Positions 6,501 to 16,238 of a stretch of 64,000 nucleotides of DNA are shown one piece after another (the first letter of the stretch is position 1; every line of letters begins with the position of its first letter). The stretch covers positions 62,001 to 126,000 of the forward strand of contig JAUTCN010000007.1 of the NCBI GenBank assembly GCA_030673965.1. Direction: 5' to 3'. The DNA is from Fusobacterium sp. JB019 (GTDB lineage Bacteria; Fusobacteriota; Fusobacteriia; Fusobacteriales; Fusobacteriaceae). The position numbers were made by a program, and so were the translations under genes. A model generated the notes under the pieces. It searched no databases, was not told the origin of the DNA, and saw only the letters and a program-made list of their open reading frames with translations.

Positions 6501-7751
6501 ATGTTTAAAGAAAGAATTAAATCCCATCATGATTTAGGAAAAAAAATAAATAATTATATTGAAAGAAAAGAGATAAATGAAGAAAGTTTTTTTAAAGTTT
6601 TAGAACAGGATATAGAAGATGTTCCAAGAGCAATATATGTTCATACACCTTATTGTGATAAAATTTGTTCTTTTTGTAATTTAAACAGAAAAAAATTAGA
6701 TGGTAAATTAGAGGAATATGCAGAATATATATCTAGTGAATTTGAAAAATATGGGAAAACTAAATACTTTAGGAAAAGATTTTTTGAAGTTATATATTTT
6801 GGAGGGGGGACTCCAACAGTTTATAATCTAAAAGAATTAGAAATAATACTTAAAAGTATAAAAAATAATGTTAAATTAGCTGAAGATTATGAATTTACAT
6901 TTGAAAGCACTTTACATAATTTGAATAAAAAAAAGTTAGAATTAATGATGAAATATGGAGTAAATAGAATTAGTGTTGGAATTCAAACTTTTTCTGAAGA
7001 AGGAAGAAAATTTTATAATAGAACTTTTGGTAAAAAACAGACTATAGAAAAATTAAAAGAAATAAAAGAATGTTTTAAAGGGGATATTTGTATTGATATT
7101 ATTTATAATTATCCAGGTCAAAAAGAAGAAGATATAATAGAAGATGCAAAATTAATAAAAGAAATAGAAATTAGTAGTTCAAGTTTCTATTCTTTAATGG
7201 TACACGAAGGATCAAATTTATCTAAAGATATTCAAGAAAAAAAGATTAAAATGGATAATAATTTAAATAATGAAAAAAAATTACATGATTTGTTTATAAA
7301 AGAATTATGTCAGGATGGGGAATATTATCCTTTGGAATTAACTAAATTAGCTAAAAAAGATGGAGATAATTATCAATATATAAAAGTTAGAAATACAGGA
7401 GGAGATACATTTCCTATAGGAGTTGGAGCTGGAGGGAATGTAGGAAATATAGGTATTTATAGAATGAACAAAGAAAAAATATTTTTTTCTTATAGGGATA
7501 ATTTATATAAAAAATATTCAATATTATCAGGATTAATGCAATTTCCTAAAATAGAGTTAGAACATATAAAAAAATTATTATCAGAAGAAGAATATAGATA
7601 TTTTATAGAAAAAATTTCAGAATATAGAAAAAAAAATTTAGTGAAATTTAATGCAGGAAAGTTAGAGTTAACTAATGATGGGATATTTTGGGGAAATAAT
7701 ATTTCTAGTGGAGTAATTGATTACATAGTAGAATCTTTTTTTAAAGATTAA
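6501..7751 (+). CDS. hutW: Radical SAM heme-degrading methyltransferase, ChuW/HutW/HmuW type (anaerobilin synthase)
   Basis: This 416-residue protein opens the tetrapyrrole ring of heme without oxygen, releasing iron and forming anaerobilin. It is a HemN-like class C radical SAM methyltransferase. The cluster motif is CDKICSFC (C52, C56, C59), and the SAM-binding GGGTP lies in YFGGGTPTVY. Its position as first gene of a TonB receptor and heme-type ABC operon separates it from coproporphyrinogen dehydrogenase HemN. The related F. nucleatum enzyme is known as HmuW. No flavodoxin reductase partner (HmuF-like) is inside the operon. The ATG follows AAAGGAG. It is transcribed from the promoter at 6420. 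Confidence 0.9.
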   Translation: MFKERIKSHHDLGKKINNYIERKEINEESFFKVLEQDIEDVPRAIYVHTPYCDKICSFCNLNRKKLDGKLEEYAEYISSEFEKYGKTKYFRKRFFEVIYFGGGTPTVYNLKELEIILKSIKNNVKLAEDYEFTFESTLHNLNKKKLELMMKYGVNRISVGIQTFSEEGRKFYNRTFGKKQTIEKLKEIKECFKGDICIDIIYNYPGQKEEDIIEDAKLIKEIEISSSSFYSLMVHEGSNLSKDIQEKKIKMDNNLNNEKKLHDLFIKELCQDGEYYPLELTKLAKKDGDNYQYIKVRNTGGDTFPIGVGAGGNVGNIGIYRMNKEKIFFSYRDNLYKKYSILSGLMQFPKIELEHIKKLLSEEEYRYFIEKISEYRKKNLVKFNAGKLELTNDGIFWGNNISSGVIDYIVESFFKD

Positions 7752-7805
7752 TTTTTTTTACAGTTTAATTTTGATTTTCAAATATTTTTATTGCAAGGGG
7801 GAGAA

Positions 7806-9893
7806 ATGAAAAAGAAAATAATTATGTTAGGTTTTGTTATATCTGCTTTAGCTTATGCTAATGAAAAGGAGATAAATTTAGGAGAAAGTGTTATAACTTC
7901 AACAACAGGATTTGAAACTTCAATGAGAAAAATAGCGGCTAATCCCACTATTATAACTTCAAAAGATATTCAAGAAAAAAATTATAAAACAGTTTCAGAG
8001 GCTTTGAGAGATATACCTTCTGTAAATATTATGAGAAATTCTTTTGGGACGATGATTGATTTAAGGGGGCAAGGTGGAATAGACGGAAGTTCATCAGGAG
8101 CTAAAAAAAATCTCCAAATTTTAGTGGATGGTATAGCTGTAAATTCTTTAGAATCATCAATGACGAGCACACCAATAGATACTATTTCAGTGGATACTAT
8201 AGAAAAAATAGAGGTTATTCCAGGAGGAGGATCTATAATTTATGGAAGCGGAACAGCTGGAGGGGTTGTTAATATAATAACTAAAAAAGGAGAAGGATTT
8301 AGAGGAGGAGCTACAGTTGATTATACAAGTTTTGATGGTACTAAAGAAAGTGTTTTATTAGGAGAAACTTTTGGAAAATTTGATTTTGATTTAGCTTATA
8401 CTAATAATAAAGCTAAAGGATATAGAGAAGATTCTAAAGATAATTCTGAATATTTTCAAGGCAAAATAAGATATAATATATCAGAAAAACAAAATTTAGA
8501 GTTTAAATATGCAAAATATAATAATAAAAGAAATATATTGGATGATTTAACAAAAGAAGAATTAAATAAGGATAGAAATCAAGGGGATAATGATGGTTTT
8601 ATAGATACTATAAATACTGATAAAAATGATTATATTTTAACATACAATAATAAACTATCAGAGAAATTAGATTTGAATTTACTAGCATATCATCAGCAAA
8701 CATCTATGAAAATAAATATGCCTAGTAAAGATAGCAAAGCAGATTGGAATTTTGAAGATAAGAAAAAGGGAAGTAAATTAAAATTAAAATATTTATATGG
8801 AGAAGATAATTCAATACTAGCAGGAATAGATTATGTAGATAATAAAGGTGGAAGATATGGGGATATTGAAAATATAATTAGAATGGGACCAATGACAAGA
8901 GAAATGAAAGTTAAAACAGATATGGATTTAAATAAAAAAACTTTAGCTGGATTTGTAATGAATAATTATAAATATAATAAATTTCAATTTAATCAAGGGA
9001 TAAGATATGAAAAATCAGACTATGATATTAAAAGAAAAAGTATAGTGCAACTACCAATGGGTCCTAGTAAAGTTAGTTCAAGTTCTTTTGATAAAAAAAT
9101 GGATAATGTAGCTTGGGAATTATCAGGAAATTATCTATATTCAGACACAGGAAAAGGTTATATAAGATATGAAAAAGGATTTACAACTCCTCAACCAGCT
9201 TTATTAACAAATAAATACAATAAAAACTATTATTTAAATGATTTAAATGAAGAAACTTATAACAGCGTAGAGATAGGAGTTAGTGATTATTATAAAAATA
9301 CATTAGTAACTGGTTCAGTTTTTTATAGTTTAATGGAAGATGAAATTTATACTTATATGAGCGGTGGAATGTCAAATAGTAATATATTAAATTATAATTT
9401 AGATAAGACAGAAAGGTATGGAGTTGAATTTAAGTTAGAGCATTATTTAGGGAAATTAATAGTATCTGAAGGTTATCAATATATGCGCGCAGAAATAAAA
9501 GATGGAAAAGAGAAAAGTTTTGATAGTTCAGGAAATTTAATTTCAGGAGAAAAATTATCAGGAAATAGAATAGCGGGAGTTCCAGAGCATAAACTTAATA
9601 TAGGAGCAAGTTATAAATTTAATGATAAATTTAATATAAATGGAGAATTAGTATATAATGGATCTTCTTATATTGACAATAAAAATAAATATGGAAAGAA
9701 AAAAGATTATATTATAGCGAATATAAGAGCTAATTATAAATTAAATACAAGTTTAAAATTATATGCAGGAATAAATAATTTGTTTGATGAAAAATATAAT
9801 AATTCAGCTTCCTATGATACAAAGAAAAATGAGAAAATTTATGATCCAGCAGCAGAAAGAAATTATTATATGGGATTTAGTTATACTTTTTAA
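7806..9893 (+). CDS. TonB-dependent outer membrane receptor, probable heme/hemoprotein receptor
   Basis: This 695-residue protein imports a large ligand across the outer membrane using TonB energy. A signal peptide MKKKIIMLGFVISALAYA is followed by a TonB-box-like stretch, a plug domain (about residues 35-150, with DIPSVNIM, LVDGIAVNS and GGVVNIITKK), and a 22-strand-type beta barrel ending in the aromatic residue of GFSYTF needed for barrel assembly. The frame is open from TTG 7791, but AAGGGGGAG there is the ribosome site for ATG 7806. Heme is the inferred ligand from the hutW and ABC neighbours. It is unusually rich in Asn and Lys loops. HmuR would be the matching name. Confidence 0.9.
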   Translation: MKKKIIMLGFVISALAYANEKEINLGESVITSTTGFETSMRKIAANPTIITSKDIQEKNYKTVSEALRDIPSVNIMRNSFGTMIDLRGQGGIDGSSSGAKKNLQILVDGIAVNSLESSMTSTPIDTISVDTIEKIEVIPGGGSIIYGSGTAGGVVNIITKKGEGFRGGATVDYTSFDGTKESVLLGETFGKFDFDLAYTNNKAKGYREDSKDNSEYFQGKIRYNISEKQNLEFKYAKYNNKRNILDDLTKEELNKDRNQGDNDGFIDTINTDKNDYILTYNNKLSEKLDLNLLAYHQQTSMKINMPSKDSKADWNFEDKKKGSKLKLKYLYGEDNSILAGIDYVDNKGGRYGDIENIIRMGPMTREMKVKTDMDLNKKTLAGFVMNNYKYNKFQFNQGIRYEKSDYDIKRKSIVQLPMGPSKVSSSSFDKKMDNVAWELSGNYLYSDTGKGYIRYEKGFTTPQPALLTNKYNKNYYLNDLNEETYNSVEIGVSDYYKNTLVTGSVFYSLMEDEIYTYMSGGMSNSNILNYNLDKTERYGVEFKLEHYLGKLIVSEGYQYMRAEIKDGKEKSFDSSGNLISGEKLSGNRIAGVPEHKLNIGASYKFNDKFNINGELVYNGSSYIDNKNKYGKKKDYIIANIRANYKLNTSLKLYAGINNLFDEKYNNSASYDTKKNEKIYDPAAERNYYMGFSYTF

Positions 9894-9944
9894 GTAAGGA
9901 GAAAAGTTATGCTATAATGAAAATAAAAAGGAGTTAATTATACA

Positions 9945-10916
9945 ATGAAGAAATTGTTACCATTTATGTTAATTTTAGGAACAATATTATTAGGAATATT
10001 TTCAGTTACTATGGGTAGTGTAAAAATTCCTTTGGAAAATTTATATCATTTAAATGATGCACCAAAATACATGCAAACAATAGTCTATGATTTAAGATTA
10101 CCAAGGATATTGATGGCTATTTTAGTAGGGATGATGTTATCTTCAAGTGGTGTTGTTGTTCAAACTGTTTTTCAAAATCCATTGGCTGATCCTTATATTA
10201 TAGGGATAGCAGCCAGTGCAACGTTTGGATCTGTAATTGCTTATATTTTTAATATGCCAGATTTTATGTATGGTGTTTTTGCTTTTGTGATGTCTTTAGT
10301 GAGTACATTTATCATATTTAAATTAGCAAAACAGGGGAGTTCAGTTAATGTAACAACTCTTCTTATAATTGGAATAGCAGTTTCTTCATTTTTAGGATCG
10401 TTTACTTCATTTTCCATGTACTTGATAGGAGAGGATTCTTTTAAGATAACAATGTGGATGATGGGATATTTAGGGAATGCTACATGGGAGAAAGTATTTT
10501 TAATTTGTCCACCCTTGATATTTTCTTTATGGTATTTTTATATGAATAGAAATAATTTAGATGCGTTACTTTCAGGTGATGAAGAAGCTTATTCTTTAGG
10601 AGTTGACGTAAATAAATTAAAAGTAAAAATGCTATCTGTATCAGCTTTAATAGTTGCATTTTCTGTTGCTTTTTCAGGAATGATAGGTTTTGTAGGTTTA
10701 ATTATACCGCATACAATAAGAATGATAACAGGACCTTCAAATAGTAAATTAATACCTAGTGGGGCACTGGCAGGAGCAATATTTCTTTTAGCTTGTGACA
10801 CTTTTGGTAGAACAATATTATCTCCAGTTGAAATTCCAATTGGAGTTGTAACTTCTTTCTTTGGAGCACCATTTTTTCTTTATTTAGCTCTTAAAAGTAA
10901 AAGAGGTGGTAAATAA
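9945..10916 (+). CDS. FecCD-family ABC permease, HmuU type
   Basis: This 323-residue inner membrane permease has about ten membrane helices. It carries the FecCD signature segments LRLPRILMAILVGMML, VQTVFQNPLADPYIIGIA and GLIIPHTIRM. The last is the coupling region that touches the ATPase. It moves heme or a ferric chelate from the periplasmic binding protein into the cytoplasm as a homodimer. The gene starts at ATG 9945 after AAAAGGAG, and its stop overlaps the start of the ATPase gene (TAATG), so the two are translationally coupled. Heme is preferred over siderophore as substrate because of the neighbouring heme-degrading enzyme. Confidence 0.92.
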   Translation: MKKLLPFMLILGTILLGIFSVTMGSVKIPLENLYHLNDAPKYMQTIVYDLRLPRILMAILVGMMLSSSGVVVQTVFQNPLADPYIIGIAASATFGSVIAYIFNMPDFMYGVFAFVMSLVSTFIIFKLAKQGSSVNVTTLLIIGIAVSSFLGSFTSFSMYLIGEDSFKITMWMMGYLGNATWEKVFLICPPLIFSLWYFYMNRNNLDALLSGDEEAYSLGVDVNKLKVKMLSVSALIVAFSVAFSGMIGFVGLIIPHTIRMITGPSNSKLIPSGALAGAIFLLACDTFGRTILSPVEIPIGVVTSFFGAPFFLYLALKSKRGGK

Positions 10917-11704
10917 TGGCAATAAAAATAGATAATCTAAATTTTTCTTATGGGGATAGAAAAATATTAAAAAATATAAAAATAGAAATAAAAAGAGGAA
11001 AATTAACAGGGATTTTAGGACCTAATGGTTGCGGGAAATCAACTTTGCTAAAAAATATTTTAGGATATATAGGAAAAGAAAATCAAAATAATATTGAAAT
11101 TTTAGGGAAAAAGTCAAGAAATTACAAGAAAAAAGAAAAAGCAAGGGTAATGGCTTTGGTTCCTCAGAAATCAAATTTGATGAGTCCAATGAATGTATTA
11201 GACTTTGTAACTATTGGAAGATTACCACATTTAAAAAATAGTTGGGAAGGATATAGTAAAAAAGATAGGGATTTTGTAAATGAAGTTTTGGATAAATTAG
11301 GATTAAAATCATTTTCTGATAGAATAGCTTTAAGTTTATCAGGTGGAGAATTTCAAAGAGTTCTTTTAGCAAGAGCTCTAATTCAAGAACCTAAAATATT
11401 ACTTTTAGATGAACCTACATCAGCTTTAGATTTAAATCACGCAATGGATTTAATGGTTAGAGTAAAAAAATTAGTTGATAATCATGACATAACTGGAGTT
11501 GTTGTTTTGCATGATTTAAATTTAGCTTCTATATTTTGTGATGAGATTATTTTAATGAAAAATGGGGAAATATTTTATAAGGGAACTCCTAAGGAAGTTT
11601 TAACACGAGAAAATTTAAAAGAGATATATGATTTAGACTGTGAAATAATTTATGAAAAGGATAAACCTTATATTATTCCCTTTATAAAAGGAGAAAAAAT
11701 TTGA
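10916..11704 (+). CDS. ABC transporter ATPase, FecE/HmuV type
   Basis: This 262-residue ATPase powers the FecCD-type permease. It has Walker A GPNGCGKST (about residues 34-42), signature LSGGEFQR, Walker B ILLLDEPTSALD and the H-loop VVLHDLN. All catalytic residues are present, in contrast to the variant signature of the exporter three genes on. It overlaps the upstream stop by one base and the downstream TTG start by four bases, showing tight coupling in the order permease, ATPase, binding protein. Confidence 0.93.
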   Translation: MAIKIDNLNFSYGDRKILKNIKIEIKRGKLTGILGPNGCGKSTLLKNILGYIGKENQNNIEILGKKSRNYKKKEKARVMALVPQKSNLMSPMNVLDFVTIGRLPHLKNSWEGYSKKDRDFVNEVLDKLGLKSFSDRIALSLSGGEFQRVLLARALIQEPKILLLDEPTSALDLNHAMDLMVRVKKLVDNHDITGVVVLHDLNLASIFCDEIILMKNGEIFYKGTPKEVLTRENLKEIYDLDCEIIYEKDKPYIIPFIKGEKI

Positions 11705-12588
11705 AAAAAATAAATTTATTTATAATGAGTTGTTTAATAAGTATTTGTTCTTTTTCTTTAGAGATTAAGAATAATCAAATTTATGACTCTAGTGGAAATA
11801 GTATAGAAATTAAAAATTATAAAAGAATAGTAGTAGCGGATCCTGCTGTTGTAGAAACAATATATATGTTAAAGGCACAAGATAAAATAGTGGGAATAAC
11901 AACCTCAGCAAGGAGTAAAATTTGGCCAGAAGAAAAGACAGCAAAACTTAATTCTGTAGGAAATATTGCAAAACCTTCTTTTGAAAAAATAATAGAATTA
12001 CAGCCAGATTTAGTAATAATAAATAAGATGTCTTCAGGAGTGAGTGCTTCTTTAAAAAAAATAGGAATACCAGTTTTAGTGGACGATTTATCTGAAAATG
12101 TAGAAAATATTTTGAAAAGTATAAAAATATTTGGAAAGCTTTTAGATAAAGAAAAGGAAGCGGATTTATTGTATAATAAATCTTTATTAAAATTAAAAAA
12201 TATAAAAAAATTAAAAGAAAGGGAAGTTAAAGGACTAGTTTTGTATTCAGCTTCTCCAATGATGGCTTTTAATGAGAAATCTTTACCGGGACAAGTTTTA
12301 GATATAATAGGAATTAAAAATATAGCTAAGAATCTTTCAGGATCAAGACCTATAATATCTTCTGAATATTTATTAGAAGAAAATCCAGACATAATTATGG
12401 GAGCAATGAGTTTTAAATCTAAAAATCAGATATTAAATTCTAATCCAATAATACTTAAAACAAAATCTGGAATTAATGGCAATATATTTATTGTTGATTC
12501 TAGCAAAATATTAAGAGGTTCTCCAAGAATATTTGATACTATAAATAATTTATACGAGGAAGTAGTGAAATGTCAAAATTTAAAATAA
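11701..12588 (+). CDS. Periplasmic heme/iron-chelate binding protein, HmuT type
   Basis: This 295-residue class III binding protein (BtuF/HmuT fold) delivers ligand to the FecCD permease. It begins with TTG overlapping the ATPase stop codon and has AAAGGAG about seven bases upstream. The signal peptide is MKKINLFIMSCLISICSFS. The Cys at the end of LISIC does not sit in a good lipobox, so a soluble form is more likely. Family segments are KRIVVADPAVVETIYML, KPSFEKIIELQPDLVI and LPGQVLDIIGIKNIA. Heme-binding members use a single Tyr or His, which I cannot fix here without alignment. Confidence 0.88.
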   Translation: MKKINLFIMSCLISICSFSLEIKNNQIYDSSGNSIEIKNYKRIVVADPAVVETIYMLKAQDKIVGITTSARSKIWPEEKTAKLNSVGNIAKPSFEKIIELQPDLVIINKMSSGVSASLKKIGIPVLVDDLSENVENILKSIKIFGKLLDKEKEADLLYNKSLLKLKNIKKLKEREVKGLVLYSASPMMAFNEKSLPGQVLDIIGIKNIAKNLSGSRPIISSEYLLEENPDIIMGAMSFKSKNQILNSNPIILKTKSGINGNIFIVDSSKILRGSPRIFDTINNLYEEVVKCQNLK

Positions 12589-14282
12589 TATTAAAATATT
12601 ATTTTCTAGAAAAAAAATTATTATCAATTTTTTTAATAACTAGTTTAGGGGTTACATTATTAGATTTGAGTAGCCCAATTATTGTAAAAAAAATAATAGA
12701 CCATTCCTTGCCAAATAAAAATTTAGAGGAACTTTTTTATCTTTCAGGGTTAGTTTTATTTATTTATATATGCAGAGGAATAAGTTTAATTTATTCTTCT
12801 AGTCGTGGTCAATTGTTAGGAAATAAATTAAAATTTCATATGAGAAATGATTTAATCTCTCATTTTTTAAAACAATCTTTTGAATTTTTCTATAAGAAAA
12901 ATAGCGGAGAATTGATTTCAAGAATTATAGGAGATTTAGAAAATGTATCTACTTTATTATATAAAGGATTAGAAAGTTTTTTATCTTCACTCTTAGTGTT
13001 AATAGGATCTTTTTTATTAATGCTTAAATTTAGTCCTATTTTAGCAGGGGTTACTTTTATTCCATTACCTTTTGCTTTTATTTTTGTTTATTTAATTAAT
13101 GGAAAACTAAAAAAAGGATATTTTAAAATAAGAAAAGAAAATAGTAACTTAACCAGTTTTATAAATGATATATTTAGACTTGTTTTTTTCATTAAAGATA
13201 ATAGTTTAGAGGAAGATCATAAAAAAAAATTTATTGAAACTAATGTTAAACTATTAAAATCAGAAAAAGATAATTTTTTAAATTCTGCTTATTTAATGGG
13301 AGGCATAGTTTTTTATAATCAATTTTTACAATTATTATTAATTTTTATTGGAGGAATTTTATTTATAAACAATAAAATAAGTTTAGGAATAATCATTTCT
13401 TTTTTACTCTTAGTTGATAGATTTAAAGTTTCTTTGATGAGATTTATTGGACTTATTGATTTGTATCAAAGAGGTATGGTTGGAATTTCAAGATTTCAAG
13501 AAGGAATAACAACAAAAAATTATTTTATAGATGGAAATATAGAATTAAAAGAGGAATTAGAATGTATAGAATTTAAAAATGTGAGTTTTTCTTATGATGG
13601 AAAAGTTGATATTTTGAAAAATATTAATTTTAAAATATTAAAAGGTAAAAAAATTGCAATAGGTGGTCAAAGTGGAGTTGGAAAGTCTACAATATTTAAT
13701 TTAATTAAAAAAAGTTATTTGCCAACTGAAGGCAACATATATATTAATGGTATTGATATAAGAAAAATAAAAACAGCATCTTTATTGGAAAAGATAGGAA
13801 TTATAAATAGAGAAGAAAATTTATTTAATGATACTGTTTTAGAAAATATAAGAATAGTAAATAGAGAAAAATATACTGTTGAAGAAGTTATGGATGCAAC
13901 AAAAAAAGCATGTATTCATGATAAAATAATGAATTTAAAAAAGAAATATAAAACTTTATTAGGTACAGATGGTATTAATTTGAGCAATGGTGAAGGGCAA
14001 AGGATTTCAATAGCGAGGATATTTTTAAAGAAAGCAAGATTAATAATGCTGGATGAAGCTACTTCAGGTTTAGATAATATTATAGAATCTGAAATAATAG
14101 AAAATATATATGAATTTTTTAAAGAGGAAACTATTTTGGTGATTACTCATAAATTAGAGTTATTAAAGGAGTATGATGAGATAATATTAATTGAAAATGG
14201 TGAAATTATTGAAAAAGGAACCTATGAAGAACTAATTAGATTAAAAAATAAATTTTATAAAATATTAAAGAAAACATCTTAA
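12570..14282 (+). CDS. Exporter-type ABC protein (membrane plus ATPase half transporter) at the end of the heme operon
   Basis: This 570-residue half transporter has six predicted membrane helices (residues about 15-300) and an ATPase domain with Walker A GGQSGVGKST (about 365-374) and Walker B LIMLDE (491-496). The signature motif is LSNGE (471-475) instead of LSGGQ, a change at two of five positions that often marks a weak or degenerate ATP site. It presumably works as a homodimer, since no second half transporter is adjacent. It overlaps the binding-protein gene by 19 bases, so it belongs to the heme operon. Its cargo is unknown. Export of a heme breakdown product, heme detoxification or an unrelated peptide are all possible. 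Confidence 0.85.
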   Translation: MSKFKIILKYYFLEKKLLSIFLITSLGVTLLDLSSPIIVKKIIDHSLPNKNLEELFYLSGLVLFIYICRGISLIYSSSRGQLLGNKLKFHMRNDLISHFLKQSFEFFYKKNSGELISRIIGDLENVSTLLYKGLESFLSSLLVLIGSFLLMLKFSPILAGVTFIPLPFAFIFVYLINGKLKKGYFKIRKENSNLTSFINDIFRLVFFIKDNSLEEDHKKKFIETNVKLLKSEKDNFLNSAYLMGGIVFYNQFLQLLLIFIGGILFINNKISLGIIISFLLLVDRFKVSLMRFIGLIDLYQRGMVGISRFQEGITTKNYFIDGNIELKEELECIEFKNVSFSYDGKVDILKNINFKILKGKKIAIGGQSGVGKSTIFNLIKKSYLPTEGNIYINGIDIRKIKTASLLEKIGIINREENLFNDTVLENIRIVNREKYTVEEVMDATKKACIHDKIMNLKKKYKTLLGTDGINLSNGEGQRISIARIFLKKARLIMLDEATSGLDNIIESEIIENIYEFFKEETILVITHKLELLKEYDEIILIENGEIIEKGTYEELIRLKNKFYKILKKTS

Positions 14283-14306
14283 TTAAAAATTAAGATGTTT
14301 TCTTTT
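14267..14306. terminator. Bidirectional terminator between the heme operon and aminopeptidase P
   Basis: An 18-base perfect stem (14267-14284 with 14288-14305) has a 3-base loop and contains the stop codons of both convergent genes. Confidence 0.92.
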
Positions 14307-16086
14307 GAATTTCTTTAGTTTGAGTTTTCAACCATTGAATTTCCTCGCTATTTAAGAAAGGAGATATTTTTTCAAAAACTATTTTATGATAATTATTTAA
14401 CCACTTTATTTCATCATTATTTAAGAATGATGGGTCAATAGCATCAATATCTATAGGAACGAAAGTAAGAGTTTTAAATTCTAAAAATAAACCATATTCA
14501 TTTTTAAAACTTTTAGTAGTTAAAGTTTCATTTTCAAGTCGAATTCCATGGGAGTTATCTATATAAATACCAGGTTCTATAGTAGTAACCATATCAGGAT
14601 GTATTATACAGCTAGCAGAGGGCCTTAAGATGTTAGGCCCTTCATGAACATTAAGGAAATGACCAACTCCGTGTCCAGTAGCACACCTGTAGTCTAATCC
14701 TATTTCCCAAATAAGATTTCTAGCGATAGCATCTAAATTACCTCCAAAAGTACGATGTGGAAACTTGCTTTTAGAAAGGGCTATTAATGATTTTAAAACA
14801 TAAGTATAATGTTTTTTTATTTTAGGATCAACCTCTCCTAAAGAAATAGTTCTAGTAATATCAGTTGTTCCTTCTAAATATTGACCTCCTGAATCAATTA
14901 AAATTAAATTATGAGGTTCTAAATATGAATAATGTTTATTGCTTGGTAAATAATGCATCATAGCAGCATTTTTACCATAAGCCGCAATTGTTTCAAAGCT
15001 AGGTTCTATAAAACCTTCTTGTTTTTTTCTTAAAGATTCGATTTTATTAACTATATCTAATTCGCTAATTTTATTTTTTGAAATATTATTTTTTAACCAA
15101 AAAATAAATTTAGTCATTGCTATTCCATCTTTTAGATGGGCTATATAATTATTTTTAATTTCAACTATATTTTTTATAGATTTCATATTATTTTCAGGAT
15201 TAGGTTCGTTTATTATTTTTATTTCTTTAGGTAATGCTTCATAGATTGAAGAATTTATTTTGTTATAATCTAAAAGAATGGTTAAAGATTTATCTAATGT
15301 ACACAGATACTTATAAAAATTATTATAATCATGAATTTCAATATTTATGTTTTCAAGGTAAAGGTTAATTTCTTTAGAAAGTTTAGATTTATCTATGAAT
15401 AGCAATACCTTATCTAAAAATATAACAGCGTAAGATAATACTACAGGATTATATTTAATATCTTTTCCTCTTAAATTAAGTAACCAACAAATATCATCTA
15501 GAGAGGATAAAATATGACATGTTGTTTTTTTAGTTTTCATAATATATCTTAATTTTTTTATTTTAAGATTAGCTTTTTCTCCAGAATATTTCTCTTCTAA
15601 AATAAAAGCTTTTTCTTTAGAAAGAAGAGGCCTATCTTTCCAAACTTCATTAATAAGATCTAGGTTTATTTTTAATTTGAAAAACTTTTCTTTAGAAGCT
15701 TTAATGAAATCTAGCATTAAATTATAGCTAACAGTTCTACCATCAAAGCCAAGGGTATCATTAATGTTTAAAGTATTTTTTATAAATTCTTGAACAGTTG
15801 GGGTATCTTTTAATCCTACTTTGAAAAGTTGAAATTCACTTCCTGAAAGTTCTTTTTCAGCCTGTAAAAAATATCTCCCATCAGTCCATAGATATGCATC
15901 ATTTAATGTTATTAAAGCAGTTCCACTAGATCCTGAAAAATTCGAAATATATTCTCTTGTTTTGAAAAAATCTCCAATGTATTCACTTTGATGAAAATCA
16001 GAAGAAGTTACTAAATAGGCAGTAACTTTATTTTTTATCATTAATTCTCTAAGTAATTTTATTTTATCATTTGTAGAAAGTTTCAT
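14290..16086 (-). CDS. Xaa-Pro aminopeptidase, M24B family (aminopeptidase P, eukaryote-like long form)
   Basis: This 598-residue protein removes an N-terminal residue that precedes proline. Two creatinase N-terminal domains (about residues 1-310) precede the pita-bread metallopeptidase domain. Metal ligands are visible in LILIDSGGQYLEGTTDITRT (two Asp), GVGHFLNVHEG (His), TIEPGIYI (Glu) and RLENETL (Glu). The C-terminal tail is typical of the 600-residue class also found in eukaryotes. A longer frame begins at TTG 16092, but AAGGAG is best spaced for ATG 16086. It is convergent with the heme operon and shares its terminator. Confidence 0.93.
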   Translation of the reverse strand: MKLSTNDKIKLLRELMIKNKVTAYLVTSSDFHQSEYIGDFFKTREYISNFSGSSGTALITLNDAYLWTDGRYFLQAEKELSGSEFQLFKVGLKDTPTVQEFIKNTLNINDTLGFDGRTVSYNLMLDFIKASKEKFFKLKINLDLINEVWKDRPLLSKEKAFILEEKYSGEKANLKIKKLRYIMKTKKTTCHILSSLDDICWLLNLRGKDIKYNPVVLSYAVIFLDKVLLFIDKSKLSKEINLYLENINIEIHDYNNFYKYLCTLDKSLTILLDYNKINSSIYEALPKEIKIINEPNPENNMKSIKNIVEIKNNYIAHLKDGIAMTKFIFWLKNNISKNKISELDIVNKIESLRKKQEGFIEPSFETIAAYGKNAAMMHYLPSNKHYSYLEPHNLILIDSGGQYLEGTTDITRTISLGEVDPKIKKHYTYVLKSLIALSKSKFPHRTFGGNLDAIARNLIWEIGLDYRCATGHGVGHFLNVHEGPNILRPSASCIIHPDMVTTIEPGIYIDNSHGIRLENETLTTKSFKNEYGLFLEFKTLTFVPIDIDAIDPSFLNNDEIKWLNNYHKIVFEKISPFLNSEEIQWLKTQTKEIQKKTS

Positions 16087-16238
16087 AATCAATCTCCTTC
16101 TATAATTTTTAATGAATTATTATAAGGGTATTTTATCATCAAAAGAGATACTTTAAAAGAAGATATTTCCATAGACTTTTAATTTAAGATGTTGTAAACT
16201 TAATTATAGGGAAAAATTATAAAACTAGAGGAGGAAAA

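Noticed and set aside
11817-12392. Open frame of 191 codons on the minus strand
   Set aside because: It lies fully antisense to the heme binding protein gene and shows only the mirrored composition of it.
12570-14282. Exporter gene as a peptidase-containing bacteriocin exporter
   Set aside because: There is no C39 peptidase domain and no bacteriocin precursor gene nearby.
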